This document shows, piece by piece, positions 50,228-60,304 of a stretch of 64,000 nt of DNA (the stretch's first letter is position 1; the number at the start of each line of letters is the position of its first letter). The position numbers and the translations under genes were made by a program. Below the pieces are notes generated by a model. It did not search any database, had not been told where the DNA came from, and saw only the letters and a program-made list of their open reading frames with translations. The DNA comes from Arthrobacter sp. ERGS1:01. GTDB lineage: Bacteria > Actinomycetota > Actinomycetes > Actinomycetales > Micrococcaceae. The stretch spans positions 434,001-498,000 of the forward strand of contig NZ_CP012479.1 of assembly GCF_001281315.1 (NCBI RefSeq), read 5' to 3'.

Positions 50228-50298
50228 ACAGTATTCCCCACTTCTAATTCAAATAAATAAAGTAAAGCGCCCCCGATGAGACCAGAAGCCTTTTTGAG

Positions 50299-50326
50299 AC
50301 TATCAGTCGGCATTGGGCGCGCCCAA
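50299..50326 (-). promoter_or_regulatory. Putative promoter for the LAXTG surface protein
   Basis: On the minus strand TTGGGC (50326-50321) and GATAGT (50304-50299) are 16 bases apart, about 72 bases before the start. The -35 lies in the palindrome TTGGGCGCGCCCAA (50313-50326), a possible operator. Confidence 0.4.
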
Positions 50327-50408
50327 CCCGGATTGCATTTTTTCTAATGAACACATGCATGACGAGTGATGCCTTGTCAATGCCTGTTATTCAAACTTTG
50401 TCAAACCT

Positions 50409-52319
50409 TTATGGCTTGGTGGCCGCGCAGCCTTTTGCCAAATCCGTCGGCACAATGACGTCGGCGCTCTTTTGGACCGTGGGCGTCACATCCAGCACGG
50501 CGGGACTGGTTTGGACCACCTTTGCGAAGTCGATGTCCACCGTGGTGCTTTGCCCCGGTGCCAGGTCCACCCGGACCACGCCAACAGGACGATCGGCGTG
50601 CACAAAGGAGCCGAATCCGGCGGTCTTGCCGTTGACGCGGGCCTCCTGCGCGCGGGCCTGGACCGGGCCGTAGGCTACGACGTTGGTGGCCACATGGCCC
50701 GGCGTTACGCCATAGTCGCCACCGCCGGTGACGTATTTCGGCAAGGACGTGGCTGCATCGGCGGGTGCCGTGTTGGTGAGCGTGATGTGGGCCGTGTACT
50801 TGCCATAGCCGCCGGCCGTGCATTGCTGGACGAGCTGGACTTTCCGTTTCACGTAGTAGTCCATCTTGGCACCGGTGCCGTCATTGAAGTAGACGCCAAA
50901 TGCGGAAGGCGCCACGGCGGAGCCGGCGATTGCCCCGCCGATCCGCTGCTTGGCCAATACATTTTGTTCCTCGTTGCGGGAGGACCACACTTTAATGCGG
51001 TTTTCCTGCACGCCATTACCGAGGGCGGCAATTAGCTTTTCCCCGGATGTTTTTCCGGAGGATATTTCGCCAAAAATCTTCTTTGCCACTTCCGCGAAAT
51101 AGGCGTCCTGCAGTTTGGGCTCCTCGATGTTGGCATATACATCGGACAGCAGCGCCTTGACCAGGTTCCCGCTGGTGAGCTTGGTGGGAAGACTTCCAAT
51201 GTCCGCGCCGGCCGGCACGGCGGAGCTCACGTCGACCGGTCCGGTTGCGCCCAGAACCATGGACAGCGCCACGGGGTCCAAGGTGATGACGCCGTCAACC
51301 GTTTGCCCGGGATGGCGCGCCTGCCACATGGTGCGGGCGGTGGCGGCCGCGGTGGGGAAATCCGGTGTCAGGTTGACGTCCTGCATATAGCTTCCCAGCC
51401 GGGGGGAGTAAATGGTTTCCTGTGCGGGGTCAACCTTGAGTGCGGGGTCAAAGACGCCGATGCCGCCGGCGGAATCCTGGTTGGTGAGTTCGATCTTGCC
51501 CTTTTCCACGTGCAGGATCGCCAGGGCACCGGGAATGCCGCCGGTGGCCCGAACTTCGGCACTGTTTTGGATCAGCAATAGGTAGTTGCGTGAATCCTTT
51601 TCGCCCATCATGGGCGGTACCAGGCGGGCCGCATTGGCGGCAATGGTGAGCGTTCCGCGCAGCTCATCGAGCTGCTTCCGGGCTGTCTGGAGTGGTTCGG
51701 CAATTTGCGGCAGCAGCTTTGAAGCGTCAATGTCTGCCAACCGCGCATGCGAGAGCTCAACAGTGTTTGCAGCCGATACCACGTTCGGGGCCGCGGCGGA
51801 GAGCGCATCCAGGGGCACCGCACCGTTGCTTGGCGTCAGAGTCTTCCAATCGAGCGAGCCAAGAGTGCCCACCAGGGGTTTGGCTGCCAGTCGAACGACG
51901 TCGTCGGCGGTCACTGCCATGTCCGTGGCGGCGGCAAGGTTGGGTCCAATCCAGGGCAGTGAGCTTGCCAGTTTCCACACGGGGTCGGTGGCCGCGTCCT
52001 TGGCGGCTGCAGTGTGCGCGGCCAAACTGGAAACCGTTGCGGCTGCTCCGGTGCTGTTGTTCTCAAGGAGCTGCTGTTTCAACTTGGGCAACAACTCGGT
52101 GGTTGCCTGCATGTCGTCCTTGAGGTGCAGGGCCTGGTAACCAACCCAGGCACCGGCCCCGCCAAGGGCGACGGCAACAACTACCACAGCGATACTTACC
52201 TTTAGGACGCGCCGCCGGCGTTTGCGGGCGGCGGTTTTCTTGCCGCTGCCCGAACGGCGAACGCGCTCGGAGCGGTTTTCTAGTTCTGGGTTTTCTGTGA
52301 AGCCGAGGTGATCGGTCAT
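50409..52319 (-). CDS. DUF4012 membrane-anchored protein
   Basis: A 636-residue protein. A basic N-terminus (about 26-37, KKTAARKRRRR) precedes one membrane segment (about 38-64). The remaining extracytoplasmic part holds the DUF4012 core (about 250-520: NYLLLIQNSAEVRATGGIPG, GITLDPVALSMVLG-like and GEKLIAAL stretches). DUF4012 genes commonly lie beside actinobacterial EPS loci, but their biochemical role is not established. It is followed upstream by the second sugar transferase and Wzz/BY-kinase on the same strand. Confidence 0.85.
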   Translation of the reverse strand: MTDHLGFTENPELENRSERVRRSGSGKKTAARKRRRRVLKVSIAVVVVAVALGGAGAWVGYQALHLKDDMQATTELLPKLKQQLLENNSTGAAATVSSLAAHTAAAKDAATDPVWKLASSLPWIGPNLAAATDMAVTADDVVRLAAKPLVGTLGSLDWKTLTPSNGAVPLDALSAAAPNVVSAANTVELSHARLADIDASKLLPQIAEPLQTARKQLDELRGTLTIAANAARLVPPMMGEKDSRNYLLLIQNSAEVRATGGIPGALAILHVEKGKIELTNQDSAGGIGVFDPALKVDPAQETIYSPRLGSYMQDVNLTPDFPTAAATARTMWQARHPGQTVDGVITLDPVALSMVLGATGPVDVSSAVPAGADIGSLPTKLTSGNLVKALLSDVYANIEEPKLQDAYFAEVAKKIFGEISSGKTSGEKLIAALGNGVQENRIKVWSSRNEEQNVLAKQRIGGAIAGSAVAPSAFGVYFNDGTGAKMDYYVKRKVQLVQQCTAGGYGKYTAHITLTNTAPADAATSLPKYVTGGGDYGVTPGHVATNVVAYGPVQARAQEARVNGKTAGFGSFVHADRPVGVVRVDLAPGQSTTVDIDFAKVVQTSPAVLDVTPTVQKSADVIVPTDLAKGCAATKP

Positions 52320-52520
52320 GGTGCTAGGACCTTCCCATTCCGCGGTAGGTCCAGCCGGCGTCTCGTTGTGTCAGTGATGACCTGACGGCCAAACGCGTGC
52401 GTCGTACCGGTGCGCCCATTCCGAGCGACTTCGCCACAGTGGCAGATAAGTTCATTGCTTGACCTTTCAAAGTCAAAGACCGGGAGAGCTAAAATTGCGG
52501 GGGCGAGAATGGTGCCAGAA

Positions 52521-53957
52521 CTAGACGGCACCGTTACTGCCAACCACGGCCTTGGCCGTGCGGAAGAGGATCACCAGGTCCGTAGTCAGCGACCAATTCT
52601 CCACGTAGTACAAGTCGAGTCTGATGCTCTCATCCCAGCTGAGATTGGATCTACCGCTAACCTGCCACAGGCCGCTCATTCCGGGCTGGACGTAGAGCCG
52701 GCGCCTGGCCGCATCATCATAGAGGGCGACTTCGCCGTCTCGTTGCGGGCGCGGACCAACCAGGCTCATGCTCCCCATTAGGACGTTGAACAGTTGCGGA
52801 AGCTCATCGAGCGAAAACTTGCGCAGAACCCGTCCGACGCGGGTGATGCGCGGATCATTCTCAACCTTGAAAAGGGGCTTATCGTCAGTTCCTTGTGCTT
52901 GGAGAAGTCCGGCAAGCTGAAGGTCGGCATCCACCATCATTGACCGGAATTTGATCATTCTAAAGGTAGTTCCGTGGACACCAATGCGGTCCTGCATGTA
53001 AAAGACAGGACCGGGGCTTGACAGCTTAGTCAGCACGGCCAACGTGGCCAGGACAGGGGACAGGAAGGCAACCAGCAGGGAGGCTCCGACCAAGTCAAAG
53101 GTCCGCTTTGCCACGCGCTTGCCGCCCTCCAACTTGGGAGTCGTAACGTGGATCAATGGCAGGCCTGCAATGGGCTGAGTATGAATCCTGGGCCCTGCAA
53201 TGTCAGTCAGCGCCGGGGCAACAATCAGACCAATATTCTGTTCCGCCAAAGCCCATCCGAGGTGCCTCATGGTCGTTGGATGGAGGGCGGTACCTCCGGA
53301 GAGCGCAACCATATCCGCATCGCAGTTCCGGACGGCAGTCATGATGCCGGCTACTGACGGTTCAGTGCCGAGCACGCGTATTTCCTGGGCAGCGTTGATC
53401 GTGGTGGCGTCTGCGCCGGGGAGATAGGTACCTACTGGTTTGTAACCGGACATCGGGTGGCGCTTCAGCGCGTCAATGAGGTGGGTGACGGCTGTATCAC
53501 CTCCGACCAGCAGTAGTCGGGATACGCTTCGGCCACCCGAACGGTCCAAGGTTAGGTGCTGACGGAGGACCCATCTGCCGGCAGCGAGGCCGAAAACCCC
53601 CAGCGGAAATGCGATGCCAACGTACCCACGTGCCACGTCAACTTGAAATGCGTATGAAAAGATCGCCAAGGCGCCAAAGAGCCAAAGGCTTGCAGCAAAT
53701 ACGCGCTTATATTCATCTGGACCGCTGCCGAGAATTCGGGAAGCACGGCTGTCCCACATCTCCAACATGATCCACCAGACCACTGGCAAGATTAGCGTCA
53801 TGACGAAGTAGGGCGTGGCCCGCGCCCCTGCAATTGTCTCGTCGCCGTCCAGCCCAAACCGAATGAGATGGGCGCCTACGGCGGCCCAAATTACGACGAT
53901 GGCATCGACAATCCAGATTCGCTTGGCATAGCGACTCCGCCAATTATTCTGATTCAT
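52521..53957 (-). CDS. Polyprenyl-phosphate sugar-1-phosphate transferase (second EPS system)
   Basis: A 478-residue WbaP/WcaJ-type enzyme. Four N-terminal membrane segments (about 10-110) and a Rossmann-like middle domain precede the catalytic domain at about 285-478, with [41 protein letters not shown] and [14 protein letters not shown]. It initiates repeat-unit synthesis for the second locus. It resembles the enzyme at 22707-24305 but is clearly diverged. ATG 53957 follows GGGTGGGAACAA. The wzz/BY-kinase gene ends 92 bases upstream on the same strand. Confidence 0.92.
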   Translation of the reverse strand: MNQNNWRSRYAKRIWIVDAIVVIWAAVGAHLIRFGLDGDETIAGARATPYFVMTLILPVVWWIMLEMWDSRASRILGSGPDEYKRVFAASLWLFGALAIFSYAFQVDVARGYVGIAFPLGVFGLAAGRWVLRQHLTLDRSGGRSVSRLLLVGGDTAVTHLIDALKRHPMSGYKPVGTYLPGADATTINAAQEIRVLGTEPSVAGIMTAVRNCDADMVALSGGTALHPTTMRHLGWALAEQNIGLIVAPALTDIAGPRIHTQPIAGLPLIHVTTPKLEGGKRVAKRTFDLVGASLLVAFLSPVLATLAVLTKLSSPGPVFYMQDRIGVHGTTFRMIKFRSMMVDADLQLAGLLQAQGTDDKPLFKVENDPRITRVGRVLRKFSLDELPQLFNVLMGSMSLVGPRPQRDGEVALYDDAARRRLYVQPGMSGLWQVSGRSNLSWDESIRLDLYYVENWSLTTDLVILFRTAKAVVGSNGAV

Positions 53958-54048
53958 TTGTTCCCACCCCCGGGGGAACCCACATGTTTAACGAGGCCGG
54001 ATCTGAAAGATTCCGACTTGACTGTGCTACGTAGAGTCCGTCAATCAG

Positions 54049-55530
54049 TCACGAGCGTCGTGAGGCCCGGGTGGGATGACCACGGAGAATATTGTCGAAA
54101 TCATCCTCTGTAGGTCCGAAGTCTCCTTGCTTATCGGCGACTTTGGTTTGTGGGTGGGGTGCTACCGCAGTGGGTGCATTCGAAGAGTAGCCGTAGTAGC
54201 TATACGAATAGGCGTCCGGGCCCTTGACCGGCACCCGGTTCAACACGACGCCGAGAATGTCCGCGTTGACAAGCGCCAACGATGCCAAAGACTTCTCCAC
54301 CTCCTGTTGACGTACCGTATGGCAGCCTACAACCAAGACCACGCCACCAACCTGCTGTGCAAGTACGGCTGCATCAGTCACTGGAAGTAGAGGGGGCGCA
54401 TCGATGACGACCGCATCGAAAGTGGCTTCCAGGGTGGTGATGATTTGTTTCATGGATTCTGATCCCAATAGTTCACTGGGATTCGGAGGTATCCGGCCCG
54501 ACGAAAGAACATGAAGATCGGTCATGCCCCAAGGCTGAAGGAGATCGAGGACAGGGGCCTCTCCCACAAGCGCAGTTGTTAGCCCAGCTTGACCTTCCAA
54601 GCCGAAGTAGTTCGCCACCATGGGTCGCCGGAGATCGGCGTCCACAAGCACAACACGTTGGCCAGCCTCAGCCATGGCAAGGGCGAGATTCGTAGCGGTG
54701 GTGCTCTTGCCCTCGCCAGGCAGTGAGGAAGTGACAAGGACCGTCTTACTCTTATGACTTACGTGAGCGAATTGCAGGTTCGTACGTAGCTGTCTAAATG
54801 ACTCAGCCCGCTGGCTATGACCGGACAACTGCGTCAACAGAGGGGTCTTCGTGGCGTCTTGGTCGAAAGCGATTCCCCCGAGGACAGGAACTTGAGTAAC
54901 CAATTTCAAATCACGCGCATTTCGAATCCGCGTGTCCAGGGTAGTGCGCAATACAGCAGCCACCCCGCCAACAGCCAATCCGATTAGCAATCCCAAAGCT
55001 AGGTTGATCTTTGTGTTGGGCGCTGACGGAGCCACTGGTGCCGTTGCCGGTGTCACTACGGAGACTCGAACAGGAGAGACGCCGCCGCCCTTGGGCATTT
55101 CCAGCTTGTCGACGGCCGCTATGAGACTGTCACCAACTGCCTGTGCAATTGCAGCTGCTTGAACCGGGGATCCATCATTGACTGAAATCGTGATGAACAC
55201 AGTTTTTAGATCGGAAGAGGCTTGGACCATCGACGCTAGTTGTTGCGGCGTCTTGTCGAGACCCAACGAGTTGATCACAGGCTGGAGGACGGTTGGAGTT
55301 GTCACTGTCTTCACGTACGAAGACACTCGAGCTTGAATGAACGAATTTCCTGTCTGAAGATCCTGGACCGATCCGGAACTCTGTGTAGCCACGAAGAGCT
55401 GTGTTTCAGCGGTATAGACGGGCTTCGTGAGAACGGACGAGAGACCCCCAATCATCAATCCGACGATCGTCGCGGAAACGATAAGTATCCAATTCCGACG
55501 TAAAATGAGCAAATAATCGCGTAATTCCAA
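54049..55530 (-). CDS. Polysaccharide chain-length regulator with BY-kinase domain (canonical)
   Basis: A 493-residue fusion of a Wzz domain (membrane segments about 16-36 and 180-200) and a cytoplasmic tyrosine autokinase. Walker A is SSLPGEGKST near 272, Walker A' VVLVDADLRRP, Walker B VVIDAPPLLPVTD. The tail carries the tyrosine cluster YSYSYYGYSS, expected to be autophosphorylated. It controls polymer length and export in the second EPS system. Start is TTG 55530 with GGGGGAA seven bases upstream. It retains every motif that the paralogue at 38819-40252 lacks. Confidence 0.92.
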   Translation of the reverse strand: MELRDYLLILRRNWILIVSATIVGLMIGGLSSVLTKPVYTAETQLFVATQSSGSVQDLQTGNSFIQARVSSYVKTVTTPTVLQPVINSLGLDKTPQQLASMVQASSDLKTVFITISVNDGSPVQAAAIAQAVGDSLIAAVDKLEMPKGGGVSPVRVSVVTPATAPVAPSAPNTKINLALGLLIGLAVGGVAAVLRTTLDTRIRNARDLKLVTQVPVLGGIAFDQDATKTPLLTQLSGHSQRAESFRQLRTNLQFAHVSHKSKTVLVTSSLPGEGKSTTATNLALAMAEAGQRVVLVDADLRRPMVANYFGLEGQAGLTTALVGEAPVLDLLQPWGMTDLHVLSSGRIPPNPSELLGSESMKQIITTLEATFDAVVIDAPPLLPVTDAAVLAQQVGGVVLVVGCHTVRQQEVEKSLASLALVNADILGVVLNRVPVKGPDAYSYSYYGYSSNAPTAVAPHPQTKVADKQGDFGPTEDDFDNILRGHPTRASRRS

Positions 55531-56028
55531 GTGAAGGTTCCCCCATGCAGATGCCAGACGCCCATTGATAGCGAGCTGAGACCTCGATCAGGACATTGAG
55601 TGTTACGTCCCATACTACCGCTTCATTGCCGACCAAAAGAGTGCCGCGCTTCATACCACAAAGATTCAACCAAATCCACTTGGGCAATGTGACAATGAGC
55701 GATGTTAGTCTTTAAAGTCAGCCTTGCCAACCACACGCCGCTTTCTCATATTCAACTTGGAAGCAGTGGCCCATGAAATTGAGACTTGTGATGCTCGTCA
55801 CAACTCCGAGGAAAGGCTGAAATAGTCTGTAGATGTGCAACCACAGGCTGGCATGCGACTTAGGGTAACCTTGGCCGCTCAAAGGCGGACCGCTATTCTG
55901 AAAATTGCCAACTTGGCGCAAATCATTCGAGTCCCCGCGAAACAATTACAGTCGCAAGGGTACTCTGTCAATCGACCGGTTATCTGCAATTAGACTAAAA
56001 AAATAGGAAAGATATTAGGGGGTGCGGG
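55531..56028. other. Long AT-richer gap between the divergent BY-kinase and glycosyltransferase genes
   Basis: About 500 bases without a convincing gene. Short frames of 75-93 residues on the minus strand show no family resemblance. The GGGGGTGCGGG ribosome site for the 56029 gene is at its right end. A TAGACT box near 56003 may be a -10. Base composition falls here from GC-rich to near balanced, marking the left edge of the variable region. Confidence 0.5.
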
Positions 56029-56994
56029 ATGAAAATAGTACTATCATCGCGTGAAATTATATGGGGTGGAGGTGAAGTGTTTCTGTCAGATCTCGCCAGA
56101 GAGCTAATAGAAATGGGTCACAACGTAATTCTTAGAGTTGAAAAGAACAGTCAACTCGCGAGACACAACCCCCACATTCCAAGAATATCCCGGATGCGGT
56201 CGTGCAAGTCAGATCTCGTAATATTGAATGATTTCCGCTCTGTGTGGCAAAGCAACTTTGTGGATCGCTCTCGGCACCGAGCCTTTGTTGTGCATGGCGA
56301 ATGGCAATGGAGTCCACTCAGAGCTCGAATATCCAAAAGGATGAAAATTGCAGTACATCCTGTGAGTCGATTCGTGGCCGACTATGGTCGGTCTGTTGGA
56401 GTCGATTGGCCTCAGTGCATACTTCCCCTAGGGCCACGACCTAAAAAATCTGAGATCGCATCGTTTAAATCGATTCCTAACTCGGAGAATATAACGATTG
56501 GGACAATCGCGCGTCTCGACCCAATTAAAAGGCTCGAACTTTTCCGCGACGTCGTGACAATGGGCAAATGGAATGGGATAGTCGTGTGCCCAGAACCTCA
56601 AACTAGCGCAGAGATGGCCGTACTCCAAAGTCTCACCGAGTCTGAGAATATTGAAGTAATTCATACTGCAAATGCCTCAAATCAGATCGCCAAATTCGAT
56701 ATTTTTCTAAGCACGTCAATATCCGAGTCTCTGGGCCTTTCACACCTGGAAGCATTGCAATTTGGAAAACCAGTGCTAACAACCGCACTCCACGGACCCC
56801 CGGAATTTATGAGCGGACCATTGCAGATCGGTATCCTTAAGGATTCAGATCCAGCTGAATTAGTTAAACAAATTAGGACAGCTATCTCCGCCTACCAAGT
56901 GACCGTTGCAGACTATTCACGTCACGCGGCACGTGAGCTTGCTGCTCGGGGCCCTCACGCATGCGCAATGCAAATCCTTGGTAGCTCGTCGTGA
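56029..56994 (+). CDS. Glycosyltransferase, GT4-like (variable EPS region)
   Basis: A 321-residue GT-B protein. The N-terminal half starts IVLSSREIIWGGGEVFLSDLA, with a Gly-rich acceptor loop. The C-terminal half has TIGTIARLDPIKRLELF (about 160-176) and the E-x7-E region STSISESLGLSHLEALQFG. It begins the AT-richer run; codon use with many A/T third positions differs clearly from the flanking GC-rich genes. ATG 56029 is preceded by GGGGGTGCGGG. It overlaps the next gene by GTGA. Confidence 0.82.
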   Translation: MKIVLSSREIIWGGGEVFLSDLARELIEMGHNVILRVEKNSQLARHNPHIPRISRMRSCKSDLVILNDFRSVWQSNFVDRSRHRAFVVHGEWQWSPLRARISKRMKIAVHPVSRFVADYGRSVGVDWPQCILPLGPRPKKSEIASFKSIPNSENITIGTIARLDPIKRLELFRDVVTMGKWNGIVVCPEPQTSAEMAVLQSLTESENIEVIHTANASNQIAKFDIFLSTSISESLGLSHLEALQFGKPVLTTALHGPPEFMSGPLQIGILKDSDPAELVKQIRTAISAYQVTVADYSRHAARELAARGPHACAMQILGSSS

Positions 56995-58043
56995 GGATCT
57001 TTTATGTTTGTCAAAAACGTGAAGAAAGGGCGGCAATGGGTGCAATTGTTCGTCGTAAGGGCATAGTCGCTGGCCTGCATTCACATGGAATTGAAGTCGT
57101 CGTTGTTGAAGTTAAAAGGAAAAAGGGTCGATGGCCCGAACTGCTTTCGAGTTGTAAGATTGGGGAAACTGATCTGCATTTATTCGACAGTGGATCCAAC
57201 GAAAGTCGAGATCTTATATTCTTTGAGGGTCTTCCTGTAGCAGTAGGAATCATCCCACAACTTATTAGACTCAAAAACAAGAGCCAATATCATGTCGATA
57301 TATGTGATAGTTGGATCCGGTCAGCATATTTGGGATCTGGCGCTCATGCTGGAATTAAGGGCCTGGCTATTCGGGGCATAAAGAAGACGATTGCAGCGGT
57401 CTCGTTAATCACAGTATCGCGGTTGATTCATTCCTTGAGCTATATTTCGACGACCGATCTTTCGTCCGATATTAAGTGGATAGATCCTGGTACCGCCAAA
57501 ATGATTGTAGGCAACTCTGCAGATTCCCACTCAACGGACTTGTTGTGGGCAAAAGGCAATACCATAGTTTGTGTTGCTGATTGGGGCTATGGTCCTAACC
57601 GATCGATGCTTCGACATAATCTGAACTGGGCCGGGAATGTTGTATCTGACGGTAAGGACATCACCCTTCGGATCGTAGGTCCAAATTTCCCGAAAGATTT
57701 TGTTCTTCCCGATTATGTTGATTTGAGAGGTTGGGTCGAAAACATACAGGATGCCTATCAAGGCGCTTCCTGTTCGCTTTCACTCATTTCGGAGGGCGCG
57801 GGCGTTAAGAATAAGGTCATAGAATCTCTTGCGAACGGTATTCCTGTAATCGGTACGCAAGCAGCATTCTCGTCGGTACCCTTAGTCGACGGTATGTGTC
57901 TAATCACGGAAATTACAGGACCGACAGCGGACGAATACGGATCTTGGATTCGTCAGTTTGATAAAGACGCGCCTCCAAAAGTGGCATTTTCTAATTGGTC
58001 AGATCAAGTGGCTCCACTCATTGACAGGATAACAGTACTTTGA
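56991..58043 (+). CDS. Putative glycosyltransferase (GT4-like)
   Basis: A 350-residue GT-B-like protein. Its C-terminal half has TLRIVGPNFPKDFVLPDYVDLRG, ENIQDAYQGASCSLSLISEG and the VIESLANGIPVIGT stretch typical of glycosyltransferases that process lipid-linked sugars. The N-terminal half is poorly conserved. GTG 56991 overlaps the preceding stop, and its own TGA overlaps the TTG start of the next gene. Low GC like its neighbours. Donor and acceptor unknown. Confidence 0.75.
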   Translation: MRIFYVCQKREERAAMGAIVRRKGIVAGLHSHGIEVVVVEVKRKKGRWPELLSSCKIGETDLHLFDSGSNESRDLIFFEGLPVAVGIIPQLIRLKNKSQYHVDICDSWIRSAYLGSGAHAGIKGLAIRGIKKTIAAVSLITVSRLIHSLSYISTTDLSSDIKWIDPGTAKMIVGNSADSHSTDLLWAKGNTIVCVADWGYGPNRSMLRHNLNWAGNVVSDGKDITLRIVGPNFPKDFVLPDYVDLRGWVENIQDAYQGASCSLSLISEGAGVKNKVIESLANGIPVIGTQAAFSSVPLVDGMCLITEITGPTADEYGSWIRQFDKDAPPKVAFSNWSDQVAPLIDRITVL

Positions 58044-59290
58044 CCGGTAATATTTTGATACTGGCCTATGAAGCGATGCCCGGGTCAGGAACTGAGGCGG
58101 GACTTGCCGAAAAATGGGCCAGAATCTATTCGGGCCAAGGATATAAAGTCACAATTCTCTCTTCGGGTCCAACAGACTCGCCCGACCAGTTAAATATGTG
58201 GGATCCATGTATATCGAAAGTTATTCGCATCGGCAAGAATCAACATGCTAAGGCTGCGCAAAAGCCCCATGAGCTTATCAAGAATGCGATTCACTATAGG
58301 AACTGGACTTCTCAGGTTCGTTCCTTCCTAAAAGCCAACAGCAATTGGCATATTATCCACCATGTCTCATGGGGGTCGATTCGATTGGCTCCAGCGATGA
58401 CAACGGTCCATCCTGAGGCTAAGACTGTCTGGGGTCCATTGGGTGGGGGACAATTGGCGCTCTTTCGTGGATTGCCATTTCGTGCCTGGCCACAGGAACT
58501 TTTGAGGGCTATAGCGTTTCCAATTGCAATCGCCAGACAGAGAGCTCGATTCAGTGGGAAGACTGAACCGTCGCTGACATTGGTTACAAATGATCAAACT
58601 AGGAAGTTTGCTGATGCATCGGGCCTTGATCAGGTCGAAATGATGTTCGCCGATGGAATTGATCCGGCAGAGATCGTAGATAAGGGCAGAACGGGCGCTC
58701 ATGATGTAGTAAGGCTTCTTTGGCTTGGACGTATGGTTCACTCAAAACGACCAGATATTTCACTACTTGTGTTGAAGAACCTTTTGGACCGTGGTGTCCA
58801 GGCGTCATTGGTATTTGCTGGTGATGGGCCTGAACTGGTCAGGCTCAAACAGCTTTCCAAACGTCTACAAATCGACGAAAATGTTGAGTTTTTGGGAAAG
58901 GTTCCGTGGTCTCAAGTCATAGACCTATATGACTCCAGCGATTACCTGGTTTTTACAAGCATGCGAGATTCCTCGAGCCCTAGCGTTCTTGAAGCCGCTG
59001 GAAGGGGTCTCCCCTCGCTGGTCTTGAGACACCAAGGCGTTGGTTCAATGGTTCCTGAGATTGTGGCTCGCGGCCCACGCGTGTGGCGGGGAGCACAGAA
59101 TCTGGCGATGAGCCTTGTTGATGACGTTCTGGCACATCGTGATGATCCGCAGGGTTATGTGCATGCCTCTAATGAGGCAATTGCTTGGGCGAGGAGCCAA
59201 ACCTGGGATAACAAAGTTTCATATGTTTTGGACTACCTAGGAGAAGAGATAACAGATGGTCAAGGTCGGCAGCCTTCTAATACGTTATGA
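58040..59290 (+). CDS. Glycosyltransferase family 4
   Basis: A 416-residue GT-B glycosyltransferase. The N-terminal ILILAYEAMPGSGTEAGLAEKW and a HHVSWGSIRLAP stretch lead to the donor half with RLLWLGRMVHSKRPDISLLV, FAGDGPELVRLKQL and SSSPSVLEAAGRGLPSLV, the E-x7-E-like retaining site. The TTG start at 58040 overlaps the previous TGA. The last 35 bases overlap the next gene's start at 59256. Part of the variable low-GC block. Confidence 0.87.
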   Translation: MTGNILILAYEAMPGSGTEAGLAEKWARIYSGQGYKVTILSSGPTDSPDQLNMWDPCISKVIRIGKNQHAKAAQKPHELIKNAIHYRNWTSQVRSFLKANSNWHIIHHVSWGSIRLAPAMTTVHPEAKTVWGPLGGGQLALFRGLPFRAWPQELLRAIAFPIAIARQRARFSGKTEPSLTLVTNDQTRKFADASGLDQVEMMFADGIDPAEIVDKGRTGAHDVVRLLWLGRMVHSKRPDISLLVLKNLLDRGVQASLVFAGDGPELVRLKQLSKRLQIDENVEFLGKVPWSQVIDLYDSSDYLVFTSMRDSSSPSVLEAAGRGLPSLVLRHQGVGSMVPEIVARGPRVWRGAQNLAMSLVDDVLAHRDDPQGYVHASNEAIAWARSQTWDNKVSYVLDYLGEEITDGQGRQPSNTL

Positions 59291-60304
59291 CGGTGGCGGT
59301 GCTGAGAGGGTTGCAGCGATACTCTCCTCGGAGTTTGACTCGGAACAGGTAATCTTCCAGAGGATAGCTATTGATCCGGCGTTGCCTGGCGAAGAGGGCA
59401 ACCCCGATTTGACACTTTTGCGTAGCGTCTCACGGAATCAGGTTCTCCGGGTATTTTTGAGCGTAGTGCGTCTTCGTCGTCTAGTAATCCGAGAACGACT
59501 TGATGTGTTGCACCTAAATTGCGAGGCACCGGATTTGATTGGTTTGTTAGCGTGGAGTTCCTTAAGTAGTCGGAACCGACCGAGGATGATTCGAACGGAA
59601 CACACAATGAATCCATGGGACGGCCGTCCGTTTATTGGTGGCATAATGCCCAGGCTCCTTCGATTGGTTGGCTGTCGCACGGTGTATTGCTACGACTCGA
59701 ATAGCCTTGTACGCGAGTCCATAACTATTCCAAACCCCATATCTGTCGATTCTGGGGGTTGTTGGAGAGTCAGGGCCGCAGACTTTACGTAGTTGGCAGG
59801 CTAACAAAGTCAAAACGGGTGGATTGGATTCTTCGGGCTGCACATAGTGCCGGCTTGGGTCTGCCAATTGTGATTGTTGGAGATGGACCGGAACGATCTT
59901 CCCTAGAAGGATTGGCCCATGATCTTGGGCTGACCGTAACTTTTGCGGGATTCATGCGAAACCCTTGGAGCATGCTCGGAGCCGAAGACTGCATCATTTC
60001 CGCTAGTAGCTTCGAAGGAGAACCACTCACGATCCTGGAAGCACTGCAACATAGATTACCGTTGTTGGTTTCTCGAATTACGGCGCACGAAAACTTGCTA
60101 GGGAATCACTCGGGCTACTTCGGATCGGTAAGCGAACTGTCTGGGATACTCGAGGACTTCAAGAAGCTCCATACATTCGAGCAAGGAATTGTGTCGCCCA
60201 GGACTGCGGCGAAAGCGTTGTTGGGTCGTCAACCAGCGGAAGTTGCACTGCAGTGGACGGAGCAGTACAGGAGTCTTTTGAATGCAGGAGGTCAGATTAG
60301 TTGA
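59256..60304 (+). pseudogene. Glycosyltransferase family 4, frame broken
   Basis: The first 168 residues (VKVGSLLIRYDGGGAERVAA, acceptor-binding half) are followed in the next frame by the donor half (GRRLYVVGRLTKSKRVDWIL, IVIVGDGPERSSLEGL, SSFEGEPLTILEALQHRLP). The switch falls at the G run 59754-59758. One more G would read VDSGGLLESQGRRLYVVGRL without interruption, giving about 349 residues. As read, the protein ends 20 residues after the run, before the donor site. It ends in a TTGA overlap with the next gene. Confidence 0.85.
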
